64,000 nucleotides of DNA from AC-32 sp963821495 (lineage in GTDB: Bacteria; Actinomycetota; Thermoleophilia; Gaiellales; Gaiellaceae), in assembly GCA_963821495.1 (NCBI GenBank), contig CAWGEA010000001.1:186001-250000 (forward strand), written 5' to 3'. Below are positions 17,919 through 30,638 of this stretch, piece by piece. The position numbers and the translations under genes are program-made. The notes beneath the pieces were generated by a model. The model was not told where the DNA came from. It worked only from the letters and a program-made list of their open reading frames with translations, and made no database searches. Positions within the stretch are counted from its first letter, which is position 1, and each line of letters opens with the position of its first letter.

Positions 17919-18935
17919 TCACACGCGCACCGCCGCGAAGGCCTCGATCATCGCCGGCACGTCGTCCCCGAGCGGATAGAGCACCGGGCAGCTGCAGCCG
18001 GCCTCGACGTACTCGTCGACCTTGGCCCTGCACTCCGCGGCAGTGCCGGAGGCCGTGATCAGCTGGACGACGTCGTCGGGGACGAGCGTCATCGCTCGTT
18101 CGATCTGCTCCGGAGTCGCCGGCCAGGTGAGCACGCTGCCGATCTCCTCCAGCAGCGACTCGTCGACGCCGCTCGCCTTGCCGATGTGCGGCTGCTGGCC
18201 GAGGTACTGCGCGACGAGCTCGCGCGCGCGGTCGAGCGCGAGCGAGCGGTCGTCGTCGAGCGAGCAGACCACGAGCTGCGGCCGGTCGATCTCGGCGAGC
18301 AGCCGGCCGGCGCGCTCGGCACCGAGCGCCAGGTGCTCCAGGGCCTGCCGGTCGTACTCCGGCCCGACGAGGTAGTTGAGCAGGACGCCGTCGCCGATCT
18401 CGCCGGCGAGCTCCATCATCTTCATCCCGGTCGCACCGACGTAGATCGGCACGTGCTTCGGCGAGCGGTCGCCGTGGACGATGTCGATCTCGACGTCCTC
18501 GAGCTGCACGAACTCGCCGTGGTAGGTGACGCGCTCCATCGCGAGCAGCCGGCGCGTCGCCTCCACCGTCTCGCGCATCGCCTGGCGCGTCTGGCGCCGA
18601 CGGACGCCGACCTTGGAGGCGAGCGGCTCCCACCAGGAGCCGAGGCCGAGCTTGATCCGCCCCGGGGCGAGGTCGTCGAGAGTGGAGAACGTCGCCGCGA
18701 GCAGCCCGACGTTGCGCGTCCAGGTGTTGACGACGCCCGCGCCGACGCCGATCCGCTCGGTGACCGCCGCGTAGGCCGCCATCGGCACGGTCGCCTCGCG
18801 GACGAGCCGGCTCTCGGCCTGCCACACCGCCTCGAACCCGCGCGCCTCGGCGAGCCTTGCGTACTCCATGCCCTCGCGGATCGGGTGCTTGTCCTGCAGG
18901 TAGAGCGCTACGCGCTCGTGAGTAGCGACGGCCAT
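17919..18935 (-). CDS. LLM-class F420-dependent flavin oxidoreductase
   Basis: 338 residues of the luciferase-like monooxygenase TIM-barrel family. Typical elements are the N-terminal strand RVALYLQDKHPIREGMEYARL, FEAVWQAESRL, GAGVVNTWTRNVGLLAATFS and LDDLAPGRIKLGLGSWWEP. The G-x-G-x-W-W segment and lack of a long-chain insertion are closer to F420-dependent reductases such as Mer and F420-glucose-6-phosphate dehydrogenase than to FMN monooxygenases. AAGGGAGGA precedes ATG 18935, which overlaps the end of ssnA by 28 bp. Its presence in a purine-catabolism-like operon is unusual; it may reduce or oxidise a ring intermediate. Cofactor choice is inferred. Confidence 0.8.
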   Translation of the reverse strand: MAVATHERVALYLQDKHPIREGMEYARLAEARGFEAVWQAESRLVREATVPMAAYAAVTERIGVGAGVVNTWTRNVGLLAATFSTLDDLAPGRIKLGLGSWWEPLASKVGVRRRQTRQAMRETVEATRRLLAMERVTYHGEFVQLEDVEIDIVHGDRSPKHVPIYVGATGMKMMELAGEIGDGVLLNYLVGPEYDRQALEHLALGAERAGRLLAEIDRPQLVVCSLDDDRSLALDRARELVAQYLGQQPHIGKASGVDESLLEEIGSVLTWPATPEQIERAMTLVPDDVVQLITASGTAAECRAKVDEYVEAGCSCPVLYPLGDDVPAMIEAFAAVRV

Positions 18936-20214
18936 GACCGTCCTCCCTTCGGGTCGAACTCGTGCGGCGGGATCTGCTCGAGGCGGCGCCACAGGCGCTC
19001 GGCCTCGACGGAGGCTTCGGCCGCGAGCTGCTGCTGGTCGACTCGGGTCAGCCGCCGGTCGGCGACGACCAGCTCGCCGGCGACCATCACGTCGCGGACG
19101 TGGCGGGACGAGAGCCCGAAGACCCAGTGGCCGGCGAAGCTGCCCTCCCCCACGGGGGCGGGGGCCGCGTAGTCGAGGACGACGAGGTCGGCGGGGGCTC
19201 CCGGTTGCAGCGTTCCGAGCAGCGGCTCGCCGAAGAGTCGGCCGGCGAGGCGCGCGCCCTCGGCGAGGCGGGCGAGCGGCCAGTCGGCACCTGTCGCCGG
19301 GTCGTCCTCGCGCAGCCGGAAGTAGGCGGTGCGTGACTCCTCGAACATGTCGGAGCCGATCCCGTCCGTGCCGAGGCTGACCCGCGGCCCGAGCTCGCCG
19401 AGACTGGCGCGGCCGACGGCGTTGTTCATGTTCGAGCGGGCGTTGTGCGCGACCGAAGCTCCCGCGGCGCGGACGTGCTCGAGCTCGAGCTCGCCGAGGT
19501 GTACGCCGTGCGCGAGCAGCGTCCTGTCTCCGAGCGCGCCGGCCGCGGCCAGCCGCTCGACCGCGCCGACGTCGACGCCGTCCTCGGCTGCGTGGACGTG
19601 CAGCGGGCCAAGCTCCGCGCAGGCGGCCAGCGTCTCGTCCGAGAGCGTGAAGGAGGCGTGCGCGCCGACCAGTGCTCGTGCCAGCGGCGGCTGCTCGCGC
19701 CGCACGCGCTCCAGAAAGCGTCGGTTCTCCTCGATCCCCGCCCGGGCGCGCTGCGGCCCGTCGCGGTCGGAGGTCTCGTAGCAGAGCACCGAGCGCACGC
19801 CGAGACCGCGCAGCGCCTCCTCGATCGCATCGAGCGAGCCGTCGATCGCGTTCGGCGAGGCGTGGTGGTCGACGAGCGTCGTCGTCCCCGAGAGCAGCGC
19901 CTCCATCCCGCCGACGAGCGCCGAGGCGCGCACGGCGTCCTCGTCCAGCGCGCGATCGAGTCGCCACCAGATCCGCTGCAGGATCTGCAGGAAGCTCTCC
20001 GGCGGCTCGAGCCCGTAGGGCATCCCGCGCGCGAGCGCCGAGTACAGATGGGTGTGGGCGCAGACGTTGCCGGGGACGATCAGGCAATCCGTGCAGTCGC
20101 GGCGGGCGCCTTCGCCGCCCTCCACGATGCACCCGTCGCGGACGTGCAGGTCGCCCTCGACGATCCTGAGCGGGTCGAGCGAGACGACCACCGTCGCGCC
20201 GGTCAGCACGGTGC

Positions 20215-20218
<4 letters not shown>
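18908..20218 (-). CDS. ssnA: Aminohydrolase of the SsnA family
   Basis: 436 residues from GTG 20218 (GTGA overlap with the xdhD-like stop). Amidohydrolase-superfamily metal site: His55 and His57 (CAHTHLYSALARG), His209 (LHVHAAED), His237 (LLAHGVHL) and Asp285 (LGTDGIGSDMFEE). WWRLDRALDED, LVDHHASP and SVAHNARSNMNNAVG are near-identical to E. coli SsnA, so this is a family assignment and not a generic amidohydrolase call. SsnA is thought to deaminate a purine or purine-derived ring. A zinc-dependent hydrolase in the cytoplasm; no signal peptide. Confidence 0.9.
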
Positions 20219-22782
<2,564 letters not shown>

Positions 22783-23682
22783 TCCACGACGCCGAGCACC
22801 AGGCTGAGGAGCGCCATCCGCAGGACGACGCCGTTGAAGGCCTCAGTCCAGTAGCGCGCGTGCCGCGTCTCGTCGACGTCCGCGGGCAGCTCGTCCATCC
22901 GCGGCAGGCTGTGCAGGATGATCGAGGCCGGCTTGGCCTTCTCGCGCAGCAGCTCGCGCGTCACCTGGTAGGTCCGCGGAGTCGTCGCCACGCCGCCGTT
23001 GCCCTCGCGCTCCTCGCGCGAGACCGAGTAGTCGGCCTGGACGACCGGCTCCATGTAGATCACGTCGCAGTCGGCGATCACGTCCTCCACCGACTCCGCC
23101 TCCTCGTAGAGGACGTTCCGCTCGTCGAGCTCGAGCATGAACTCGGGCAGGAGCGACATCTCGGGCGGGCCCACGACGTACGCCTTCGCGTCGAACTGCG
23201 AGAGCGCGTAGAGGATCGAGTGCATCGTCCGCATCCGCATGTCGCCGACGAGCAGGAAGGTGCGGCCGTCGATCGAGCCGAGCTCCTTCTGCGTCGTGTA
23301 GAGGTCGGTCAGCACCTGCGTCGGGTGCTCGCCCCAGCCGTCGCCGCAGTTGATCACAGGCACCGAGGACCACCTGGCGGCCTCCGCGGGTGCGCCCTGC
23401 TCGAAGTGGCGCATCGCGATGACGTCGCCGTAGTACTCGAGCATGTGCACCGTGTCCTTGATCGACTCCTGGTAGAAGTCGCCGGCCCGGGTCATCTTCA
23501 CGTCCGCGAAGCCGAGGACGTGGCCGCCGAGCCGGTGCATCGCGGCCTCGGTGGCGAGTCGGGTGCGCGTGCTCGGCTGGTAGAAGGCAGTCAGCAGCGT
23601 CTTGCGGGCCAGCAGGGTCGAGTTGCGGCGGTCGCGCGCGATCGGCGCGAGCTTGTCGCAGACCTCGAAGACTCGCTCGAAG

Positions 23683-25055
<1,373 letters not shown>

Positions 25056-25059
<4 letters not shown>

Positions 25060-26549
25060 ACCGCCTCCAGGACGCCCGCCCTCGCGTTGAGCTCGTCGAT
25101 CAGGCCGTCCCACTCGTCCGCCAGGCCGCGCACGCCGGCCCAGAAGGCCGGATCGCGCCGCGCCTGGAAGTCCTCGAGCGAGACGCCCTGCTGCTCGACC
25201 CACGTGAAGTAGCCGAGGTTGAAGATCCGCTCGCGCTCCTCGCGCGTCAGCTCGCACAGGTTGTCCGTCGTCGCCCCGAGCACGTGCTCGCCGAACGCCT
25301 CGGCCGCGGCGAGCTCGTCGAAGCCTGCGGGGAAGTGCTTCGCGAGCGCCCGCTCGCGCTCGCTGGCGTACATCGCCGCGCCGTCGGTCGCGATCGTGAC
25401 GACGGCGTCGTCCGGCCCGAGGTCGAGCTGCCTGGCGACCTTGACCGCGCCGAGCACGTTGCAGATTCCCGAGAGGCCGAGCGAGGAGAGGCTCTCGACC
25501 ACGTGCTCCGGGACGCCCCGGCGCGAAGCGAGGTAGCGGCGACCGACGTCGGTTCCGAAGACGACGCCGAGCCGGTCGGTGGCGCGGTCGGAGACGGCCA
25601 GCACGACGTCGGTGTTGAGCACGTTGTGGATCAGCGGCACGTGCTTGTCGCCGATCCCCTGGATGTTGTGCTCGCCGAAGCCGTTCCGCAGCAGGGTCGG
25701 GCACTCGAGCGCCTCCGCGGCGACGACCAGTGCGCCGAGCCGCTCCTTCAGGTAGTCGCCCGCCGCGATCGTGCCGGCCGATCCGGTCGCCGAGACGAAC
25801 GCCCGTAGGCGCAGCTGCGGAGCCTCGGCGTGCAGCGCCTCGAAGACCCGCTCGAGCGCGCGGCCGGTGGCGTGGTAGTGGGCGACGTAGTTCCCGAACT
25901 CGGCGAACTGGTTGAGGATCACGTTCTCGGGATCGGCAGCAAGCTCGCGGCAGGTGTCGTAGATCTCCTTGACGTTGCTCTCCGTGCCCGGAGTGCGGAC
26001 CACGTCCTCGGGCTCGGCCACCCAGCGTTCGAGCCACTCGAAGCGCTCGCGACTCATCCCCTCCGGCAGGACGGCGACGCCGCGGCAGCCGAGCAGGCGT
26101 GAGATCGCCACGCCGCCACGGCAGTAGTTCCCCGTCGAGGGCCAGACCGCGCGCTGCCGGATCGGGTCGAACCGGCCGGTCGCCAGGCGAGGCGCGAGGC
26201 AGCCGTACGCGGCCAGCACCTTGTGCGCCCCGATCAAGGGGAAGCGGTCGCCGAGCGCGACCACGATCCTCGCCTCGACGCCCGTGAGCTCGGACGGCAA
26301 GACGACGTGCTGCGGTACGTCCACGAGCCCGCGGCGGTCGGCCGCGTTGTGCCAGTGGACGCGAAACAGGTTCAGCGGGTGCGGCTCGTCGGGCCCGACG
26401 GCGGCGAGCTCCTCGCGGATCCCCACGGGGACCAGCGCGGGATCGGCGAGCTGCGCGAACGTCGGCAATGTGACGCGCAGCTCGCGCAGCCGCTCGACGG
26501 TGCTCTCGAGAGCCGCAGGGTCGCCAGGATCGCGGGGTCGCCCGTCCAT
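25056..26549 (-). CDS. Fold-type II PLP enzyme, cysteine synthase/ammonia-lyase-like, long form
   Basis: 497 residues. The PLP lysine is Lys110 (LIGAHKVLAAYG), followed by STGN at 138-141, the substrate loop of tryptophan-synthase-beta-fold enzymes. FGTDVGRRYLASRRG and TIATDGAAMYASERERAL are conserved-looking regions outside the core, and the length exceeds that of ordinary cysteine synthases (about 310). First gene of the operon. ATG 26549 follows GAGGG. It is distinct from the second PLP enzyme downstream, so the pathway may need two beta-elimination or lyase steps. The exact reaction is unknown. Confidence 0.75.
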
Positions 26550-26688
26550 GGATCGACCCTCGCGGCAGTGGCCTCCCGGCGCATCGGTGCCACCGCCGAT
26601 CCCTCCTGCGGCTTTATCCCGATCCCCGGAACCGCCGCCGGTGCAGGCCTTTCACGCGCCCGGCGAGGCCGGCCGGGGGAGCGAAGCC

Positions 26689-27339
26689 TCAGTGGGCGAC
26701 GTGGACGTTCAGGTGGCCGGTGCCGAAGGTCGAGAACAGGCGCAGCCAGAGCGGGAGGTACATCTCCATCCCGCGCGCGCCGCTGATGTCTCCGAGGTCG
26801 AGGATGCGTTCCGAGGGCCAGCCGAAGCTCTCGAGCAGCTCGCGCACCTCGGCCTTCGCGGCCTCGTCGTTCCCGCAGACGAACAGGTCGTGCTCGCCCT
26901 GGACGATTCCCGGATCGACCATCACGTCGCAGTTGACCGTGTTCAGGCCCTTCACGACTCGCGCGTCGGGGAACTCGCGCTGGATCTGCTCGCCGACGCT
27001 GTCGTCATTGCAGACGCTGAGCCGCGGCGGCATGCCCTGCGAGAAGTCGAGCGGGTTCGAGACGTCGAGCAGGATCTTGCCCTCGAGATTCGTCGCGCCG
27101 GCGGCCTCGAGCGCCTGCAGGGCGAACGCGCCGCCCACGCAGCTGAGCACGAGCTCCCCGAACGCAGCCGCGTCGGCGAAGGTGCCCTGGCTCGCGTTCG
27201 CGCCGGCCTCGGCGGCCCACTCCGCGGCCTGCTCGTTGTCGGGCGTGCGTGAGCCCATCCGCACCTCGTGTCCGAGCTCGACGAGCTTCGTCCCGAGCGT
27301 TCGCCCGACGATTCCGGTTCCGAGGACGGCGACGCGCAT
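26689..27339 (-). CDS. NADPH:F420 oxidoreductase-like protein
   Basis: 216 residues. Rossmann start MRVAVLGTGIVGRTLGTKLV with SRTPDNE after strand 2 (Arg and Ser favour NADPH), then VLSCVGGAFALQALEA and LLDVSNPLDF, the layout of the Fno/F420-dependent NADP reductase and NADPH-dependent F420 reductase family. It would shuttle hydride between NADP and F420, which suits the F420-dependent LLM enzyme in the operon 139 bp downstream on the same strand. A -10 box 9 nt before ATG 27339 indicates its own leaderless promoter. Confidence 0.8.
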   Translation of the reverse strand: MRVAVLGTGIVGRTLGTKLVELGHEVRMGSRTPDNEQAAEWAAEAGANASQGTFADAAAFGELVLSCVGGAFALQALEAAGATNLEGKILLDVSNPLDFSQGMPPRLSVCNDDSVGEQIQREFPDARVVKGLNTVNCDVMVDPGIVQGEHDLFVCGNDEAAKAEVRELLESFGWPSERILDLGDISGARGMEMYLPLWLRLFSTFGTGHLNVHVAH

Positions 27340-27348
27340 CGCGCTCCG

Positions 27349-27354
27349 AGTCTA
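27349..27354 (-). promoter_or_regulatory. -10 element TAGACT of the F420 reductase-like gene
   Basis: Minus-strand TAGACT ends 9 nt before ATG 27339 and overlaps the stop codon of the upstream phospholipase gene. No ribosome site follows. Confidence 0.5.
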
Positions 27355-28767
27355 GCCGTCCACCAGGAGTCCGTTCAGCGGCCCGAGCACGCTCTTCGAG
27401 CGGCGCGAGACGTGGGGCAGCAGGCGCAGCTTGTGCGTGCCGTGGCCGTCCCGCCGGGCGCGCTCGAGCTGCTCCTCGGCCAGCGGCCGCCAGCGCTCGT
27501 CCACCACGGGCGCGGGATCGCCGTCGATCTCGGAGGCGTCACAGCCCAGGTGCTCCGCCCAGAGCCGCAGCCGCAGCCCGCGCGCGAGCGCCGGGTCGTG
27601 GGTGACGACATTCACCTCGGTGTCGTTGAAGAGCGAGTGGTCGTTCAGGTTGGCGGAGCCGATCGTCAGCCAGCGGTCGTCGACGATCCCGATCTTCGCG
27701 TGCACGTAGACCGGCTTTCCGCCGGGGCCGACCTGCCAGAGGGTGCAGGCGAGGAAGCGCCCGGCCTTCGCATCGGCGTCGACGAGCATGCCGAGCTGGC
27801 CGCGCGTGTCGTCGCCGCCGTTCTTCGGCTTCGCCGGGAGGAGCACGACCAGCCGGAACTCGTCGCTCGGCGGGTTCCGCAGCTTGTCCGCGAGCACGGC
27901 GACGAGCTCCGGCGACCAGAGGAACTGGCTCTCGAGGTAGATGAGCCGCTCCGCCGAGCGGAAGGCGCGCAGGTAGCTCTCGAGGATGCGGAACTCGCCC
28001 TGCGGCAGAGCGTCGTAGATGCCGTTCGGAACGGTGCGCACGACCTGGAGCTCGTGGCCGCCGGCCGGCGCGCGCGGCCCCGGCGGCTCCAGGCGCTCGT
28101 CGGTTACCTCGTGCCAGCGGAGCGCCAGGTGCTCGGCGACATCGGCCACGGCTGGTCCTTCGACCCGAGCGGCCGCGTCGTGCCAGCCGAGCGTGCCCCG
28201 CGCCGGGTGCGACGGGTCGTCGCGGCGATCGCCGCCGAGCAGGCTCAGGTCGATCCCCCCGACGAACGCGACCTCCCCGTCGACCACGAGCAGCTTCTCG
28301 TGGTGGCAGTGCATCGGCCGCTCGCGGTCGTCGAGCGCGCAGGCGATCCGCGTGCCGCGCACGAGCTCAGCGCGCATCTCCCGCACCTCCTTGCGCGCGG
28401 GATGGAAGAGCGGCAGCGGCGCTCCCGCCCACGAGAGCACGCGCACGTCGGCACGCTCGGCGGTCTCCGCGAGCAGCTCGCGCAGCGTCGAGCCGGACGG
28501 GAGCCGCAGGTCCGGGGTGAAGTGCCAGCCCGCGAGCCAGACGTGGGACTGCGCCTCCGCGATCGTGCGCTCGACCTCGGGCAGGGCATTCGAGCCGTCG
28601 ACGAGCGCCTCGACCTCGTTGCCCGCCCGGGGCGGCGGCTCTCCGGAGGCCCATCCGCCCGCCGTTGCGTCCAGCGACGCCAGGCGGTCGACCTTGCGCA
28701 GGCGCCTGCGATGGTGCGCGACGACGATCTGCTCGAGACGATCTCCGAGAGCCTGGTCGACGTTCAC
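27352..28767 (-). CDS. Phospholipase D-family protein (two HKD motifs)
   Basis: 471 residues from GTG 28767. Two complete HxK(x)4D motifs, HHEKLLVVD...GGIDLS and HAKIGIVDD...GSANLNDHS, give the paired active site of phospholipase D/cardiolipin synthase enzymes. There is no signal peptide or N-terminal membrane helix, and a Trp/His-rich region (HVWLAGWHFTPDL) precedes the first motif as in soluble PLD-like hydrolases. It may act on phosphatidyl substrates or nucleic acid; I cannot choose. It is divergent from the dienelactone hydrolase with 36 bp between starts. Confidence 0.88.
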   Translation of the reverse strand: MNVDQALGDRLEQIVVAHHRRRLRKVDRLASLDATAGGWASGEPPPRAGNEVEALVDGSNALPEVERTIAEAQSHVWLAGWHFTPDLRLPSGSTLRELLAETAERADVRVLSWAGAPLPLFHPARKEVREMRAELVRGTRIACALDDRERPMHCHHEKLLVVDGEVAFVGGIDLSLLGGDRRDDPSHPARGTLGWHDAAARVEGPAVADVAEHLALRWHEVTDERLEPPGPRAPAGGHELQVVRTVPNGIYDALPQGEFRILESYLRAFRSAERLIYLESQFLWSPELVAVLADKLRNPPSDEFRLVVLLPAKPKNGGDDTRGQLGMLVDADAKAGRFLACTLWQVGPGGKPVYVHAKIGIVDDRWLTIGSANLNDHSLFNDTEVNVVTHDPALARGLRLRLWAEHLGCDASEIDGDPAPVVDERWRPLAEEQLERARRDGHGTHKLRLLPHVSRRSKSVLGPLNGLLVDG

Positions 28768-28788
28768 GGGGGAATTGATACCTCGCTC

Positions 28789-28794
28789 TACACT
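28789..28794 (+). promoter_or_regulatory. -10 element TACACT of the dienelactone hydrolase gene
   Basis: TACACT ends 9 nt before GTG 28804; no Shine-Dalgarno sequence. The identical TACACT-N9-GTG arrangement occurs before sucC. Confidence 0.5.
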
Positions 28795-28803
28795 CTGCTC
28801 GCC

Positions 28804-29559
28804 GTGTGCTTCCGGCTCGACTCCCTTCCGCCGATCCCCGTCATCTCCGGCGCGGCGGTCTCGCACGACGAGCTCGTGCTCGAGGCGCAGGACGGCAACC
28901 GCTTCGCCGCCTTCCTCGCCACGCCCGACGAGGCGTCGGAGATCGGCGTCGTGATCCTCCCGGACGTGCGCGGCCTCTACCGCTTCTACGAGGAGCTCGC
29001 GCTGCGCTTCGCCGAGCGCGGCTACACGGCGCTTGCCTTCGACTACTTCGGCCGCACCGCGGGCGTCGAGAAGCGGGGCGACGAGTTCGAGTACCGGCCG
29101 CACGTCGAGGCGGTCGCGCCGGAGCAGATCCAGTCGGACGTGCGTGCGGCGGTGGAGCACCTGCGCTCGCTCGGCGTGCGCGCCGTCTTCACGGTCGGCT
29201 TCTGCATGGGCGGACGACATTCCTGGCTCGCGGCCGCGGGCGGCCAGGGCCTCGCCGGGGCGGTCGGCTTCTACGGCCGCCCGGGGCGCTCGAGCGACGG
29301 CAAGCCCGGCCCCGAGCAGCTCGCAGGGCAGCTGGAGGCGCCGGTGCTCGCGCTGCAGGGCGGAGCCGACGCGAACATCACGGCCGACCAGAACGAGGCC
29401 TTCGAGCGTGCGCTGGCAGACGCGGGGGTCGAGCACGAGCTGGTGGTCTACGAAGGCGCGCCGCACAGCTTCTTCGACCGCAAGCAGGAGGAGTTCACCG
29501 CGGCGTCCGAGGACGCGTGGACGCGGGTGCTCGATTTCCTCGAGCGCCACGGTCGTTGA
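28804..29559 (+). CDS. Dienelactone hydrolase-family protein
   Basis: 251 residues of alpha/beta hydrolase fold. Nucleophile elbow GFCMGG with Cys134, Asp189 in ALQGGADAN, and His221 in GAPHSFFD form the Cys-Asp-His triad of dienelactone hydrolases (carboxymethylenebutenolidase). These act on dienelactones in chlorocatechol breakdown, but most genomic copies have unknown ester or lactone substrates and no catechol genes are nearby. GTG 28804 is used because the -10 element ends 9 nt upstream. The stop overlaps the TTG of the next gene. Confidence 0.88.
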   Translation: MCFRLDSLPPIPVISGAAVSHDELVLEAQDGNRFAAFLATPDEASEIGVVILPDVRGLYRFYEELALRFAERGYTALAFDYFGRTAGVEKRGDEFEYRPHVEAVAPEQIQSDVRAAVEHLRSLGVRAVFTVGFCMGGRHSWLAAAGGQGLAGAVGFYGRPGRSSDGKPGPEQLAGQLEAPVLALQGGADANITADQNEAFERALADAGVEHELVVYEGAPHSFFDRKQEEFTAASEDAWTRVLDFLERHGR

Positions 29560-30020
29560 TCCGGGAGGCGCGGCCCGACGAAGCCGAGGCGCTCGCGGCG
29601 ATCCAGCGCGAGGCGTCGCTCGCGGCCTACGCGCACATCTTCCCGCCGGCGCTCTACCCGTTCCCGACCCGCGAGGTGACCGAACGCTGGCGGGACGCGC
29701 TCGACGACCCGGCGATCACGGTGCTCGTCTACGAGCACGACGGCGACCCGGTCGGCCTCGCCGGCTGCCGCGCGGGCTGGCTCGACGGCCTCTACGTCGT
29801 TCCGGCTTCGTGGGGGACGGGGGTGGGGCGCGAGCTGCACGACGAGGTCTTGCGCCGGCTCCGCGAGGGCGGCTCGGCGCGCTGCGACCTGTGGGTGCTC
29901 GAGCACAACGACCGGGCGCGCCGCTTCTACGAGCGTCTCGGCTGGCGCCTCAACGGCGAGACGCGGGTCGTTCCTTTCCCACCGCACCCGACCGACGTCG
30001 GCTACACGCTCGAGCTCTAG
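29556..30020 (+). CDS. GNAT family N-acetyltransferase
   Basis: 154 residues from TTG 29556, overlapping the hydrolase stop (TTGA). The acetyl-CoA-binding motif is clear: LDGLYVVPASWGTGVGRELHDEVL, with the G-T-G-V-G pyrophosphate loop, followed by LWVLEHNDRARRFYERLGW, the usual motif B. It resembles RimI-like small acetyltransferases. The substrate is unknown. It is cotranscribed with the dienelactone hydrolase and its last 4 bases overlap the convergent regulator gene. Confidence 0.88.
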   Translation: MIREARPDEAEALAAIQREASLAAYAHIFPPALYPFPTREVTERWRDALDDPAITVLVYEHDGDPVGLAGCRAGWLDGLYVVPASWGTGVGRELHDEVLRRLREGGSARCDLWVLEHNDRARRFYERLGWRLNGETRVVPFPPHPTDVGYTLEL

Positions 30021-30592
30021 ACCGCGTAGGGGTTCGGCAGGGCCGTCCAGAGCACGACGGCCTCCTCGGCCTCGGACGGGTTGCGCCAGGTGTGGGGGTC
30101 GCGCGGCGAGTACGTGAACGTGTCGCCCTCCTCGAGCACGTGCGTCTCCTCGCCGACCCGCAGCTCGAGCGACCCCTGCAGCACGTAGACGAGCTCGACG
30201 TCGGCAGGCAGCGTGTAGAGCTCCTCGCCCGCGCTGCCGCCCGGGGGGATGTGCGACTCGGTGACGTGGAAGCGCCGCTCGTCGCGCGAGCTCAGCAGCA
30301 GGTGCTCGGCGTCGCCCATCGCGAGCGAGCGCCGCGCCTGCTCCTGGCGCCGAATCAGCCGGCCCGCGGGCACGTCGTCGACGAGGTTGCCGACGCGGAT
30401 CCCGAGCACGGCGCAGATCCGGTAGAGCGACGAGAGCGAGGCGGAGGTGAGGTCGCGCTCGAGCTGGCTGATGAACCCGGCCGTCAGCCCGGCCTGCCCC
30501 GCGACCTGGCTGATCGTCAGGCCGAGCTCCAGCCGTCGCGCCCGCAGCCGTGCCCCGACGCGAAGCTCGCCGGTCTGCGGCGCGGTGCTCAC
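30017..30592 (-). CDS. XRE-family transcription regulator with C-terminal cupin sensor
   Basis: 191 residues. HTH_3 domain at about 12-67 (LGLTISQVAGQAGLTAGFISQ is the helix-turn-helix) and a cupin_2 domain at about 110-185 (ELVYVLQGSLELRVGEE, DPHTW). This is the PuuR/SutR-like layout in which a small molecule bound in the cupin controls DNA binding. GTG 30592 has a TAGACT box 6 nt upstream. The AT-rich 46-bp gap to the divergent S41 protease gene is a natural operator site, so the protease gene and itself are the likely targets. Confidence 0.88.
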   Translation of the reverse strand: MSTAPQTGELRVGARLRARRLELGLTISQVAGQAGLTAGFISQLERDLTSASLSSLYRICAVLGIRVGNLVDDVPAGRLIRRQEQARRSLAMGDAEHLLLSSRDERRFHVTESHIPPGGSAGEELYTLPADVELVYVLQGSLELRVGEETHVLEEGDTFTYSPRDPHTWRNPSEAEEAVVLWTALPNPYAV

Positions 30593-30638
30593 CGTGTAAG
30601 TCTAGTCAAACACATTTTAGTATTGGTAAAGTCCACCG
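30593..30638. promoter_or_regulatory. Divergent promoters of the XRE-cupin and S41 protease genes
   Basis: On the minus strand TAGACT (30599-30604) ends 6 nt before GTG 30592; on the plus strand TAAAGT (30627-30632) ends 6 nt before ATG 30639. Both genes should be leaderless. The 46 bp between starts is strikingly AT-rich for this genome (a run around CACATTTTAGTATTGG) and must hold any operator. Confidence 0.55.
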
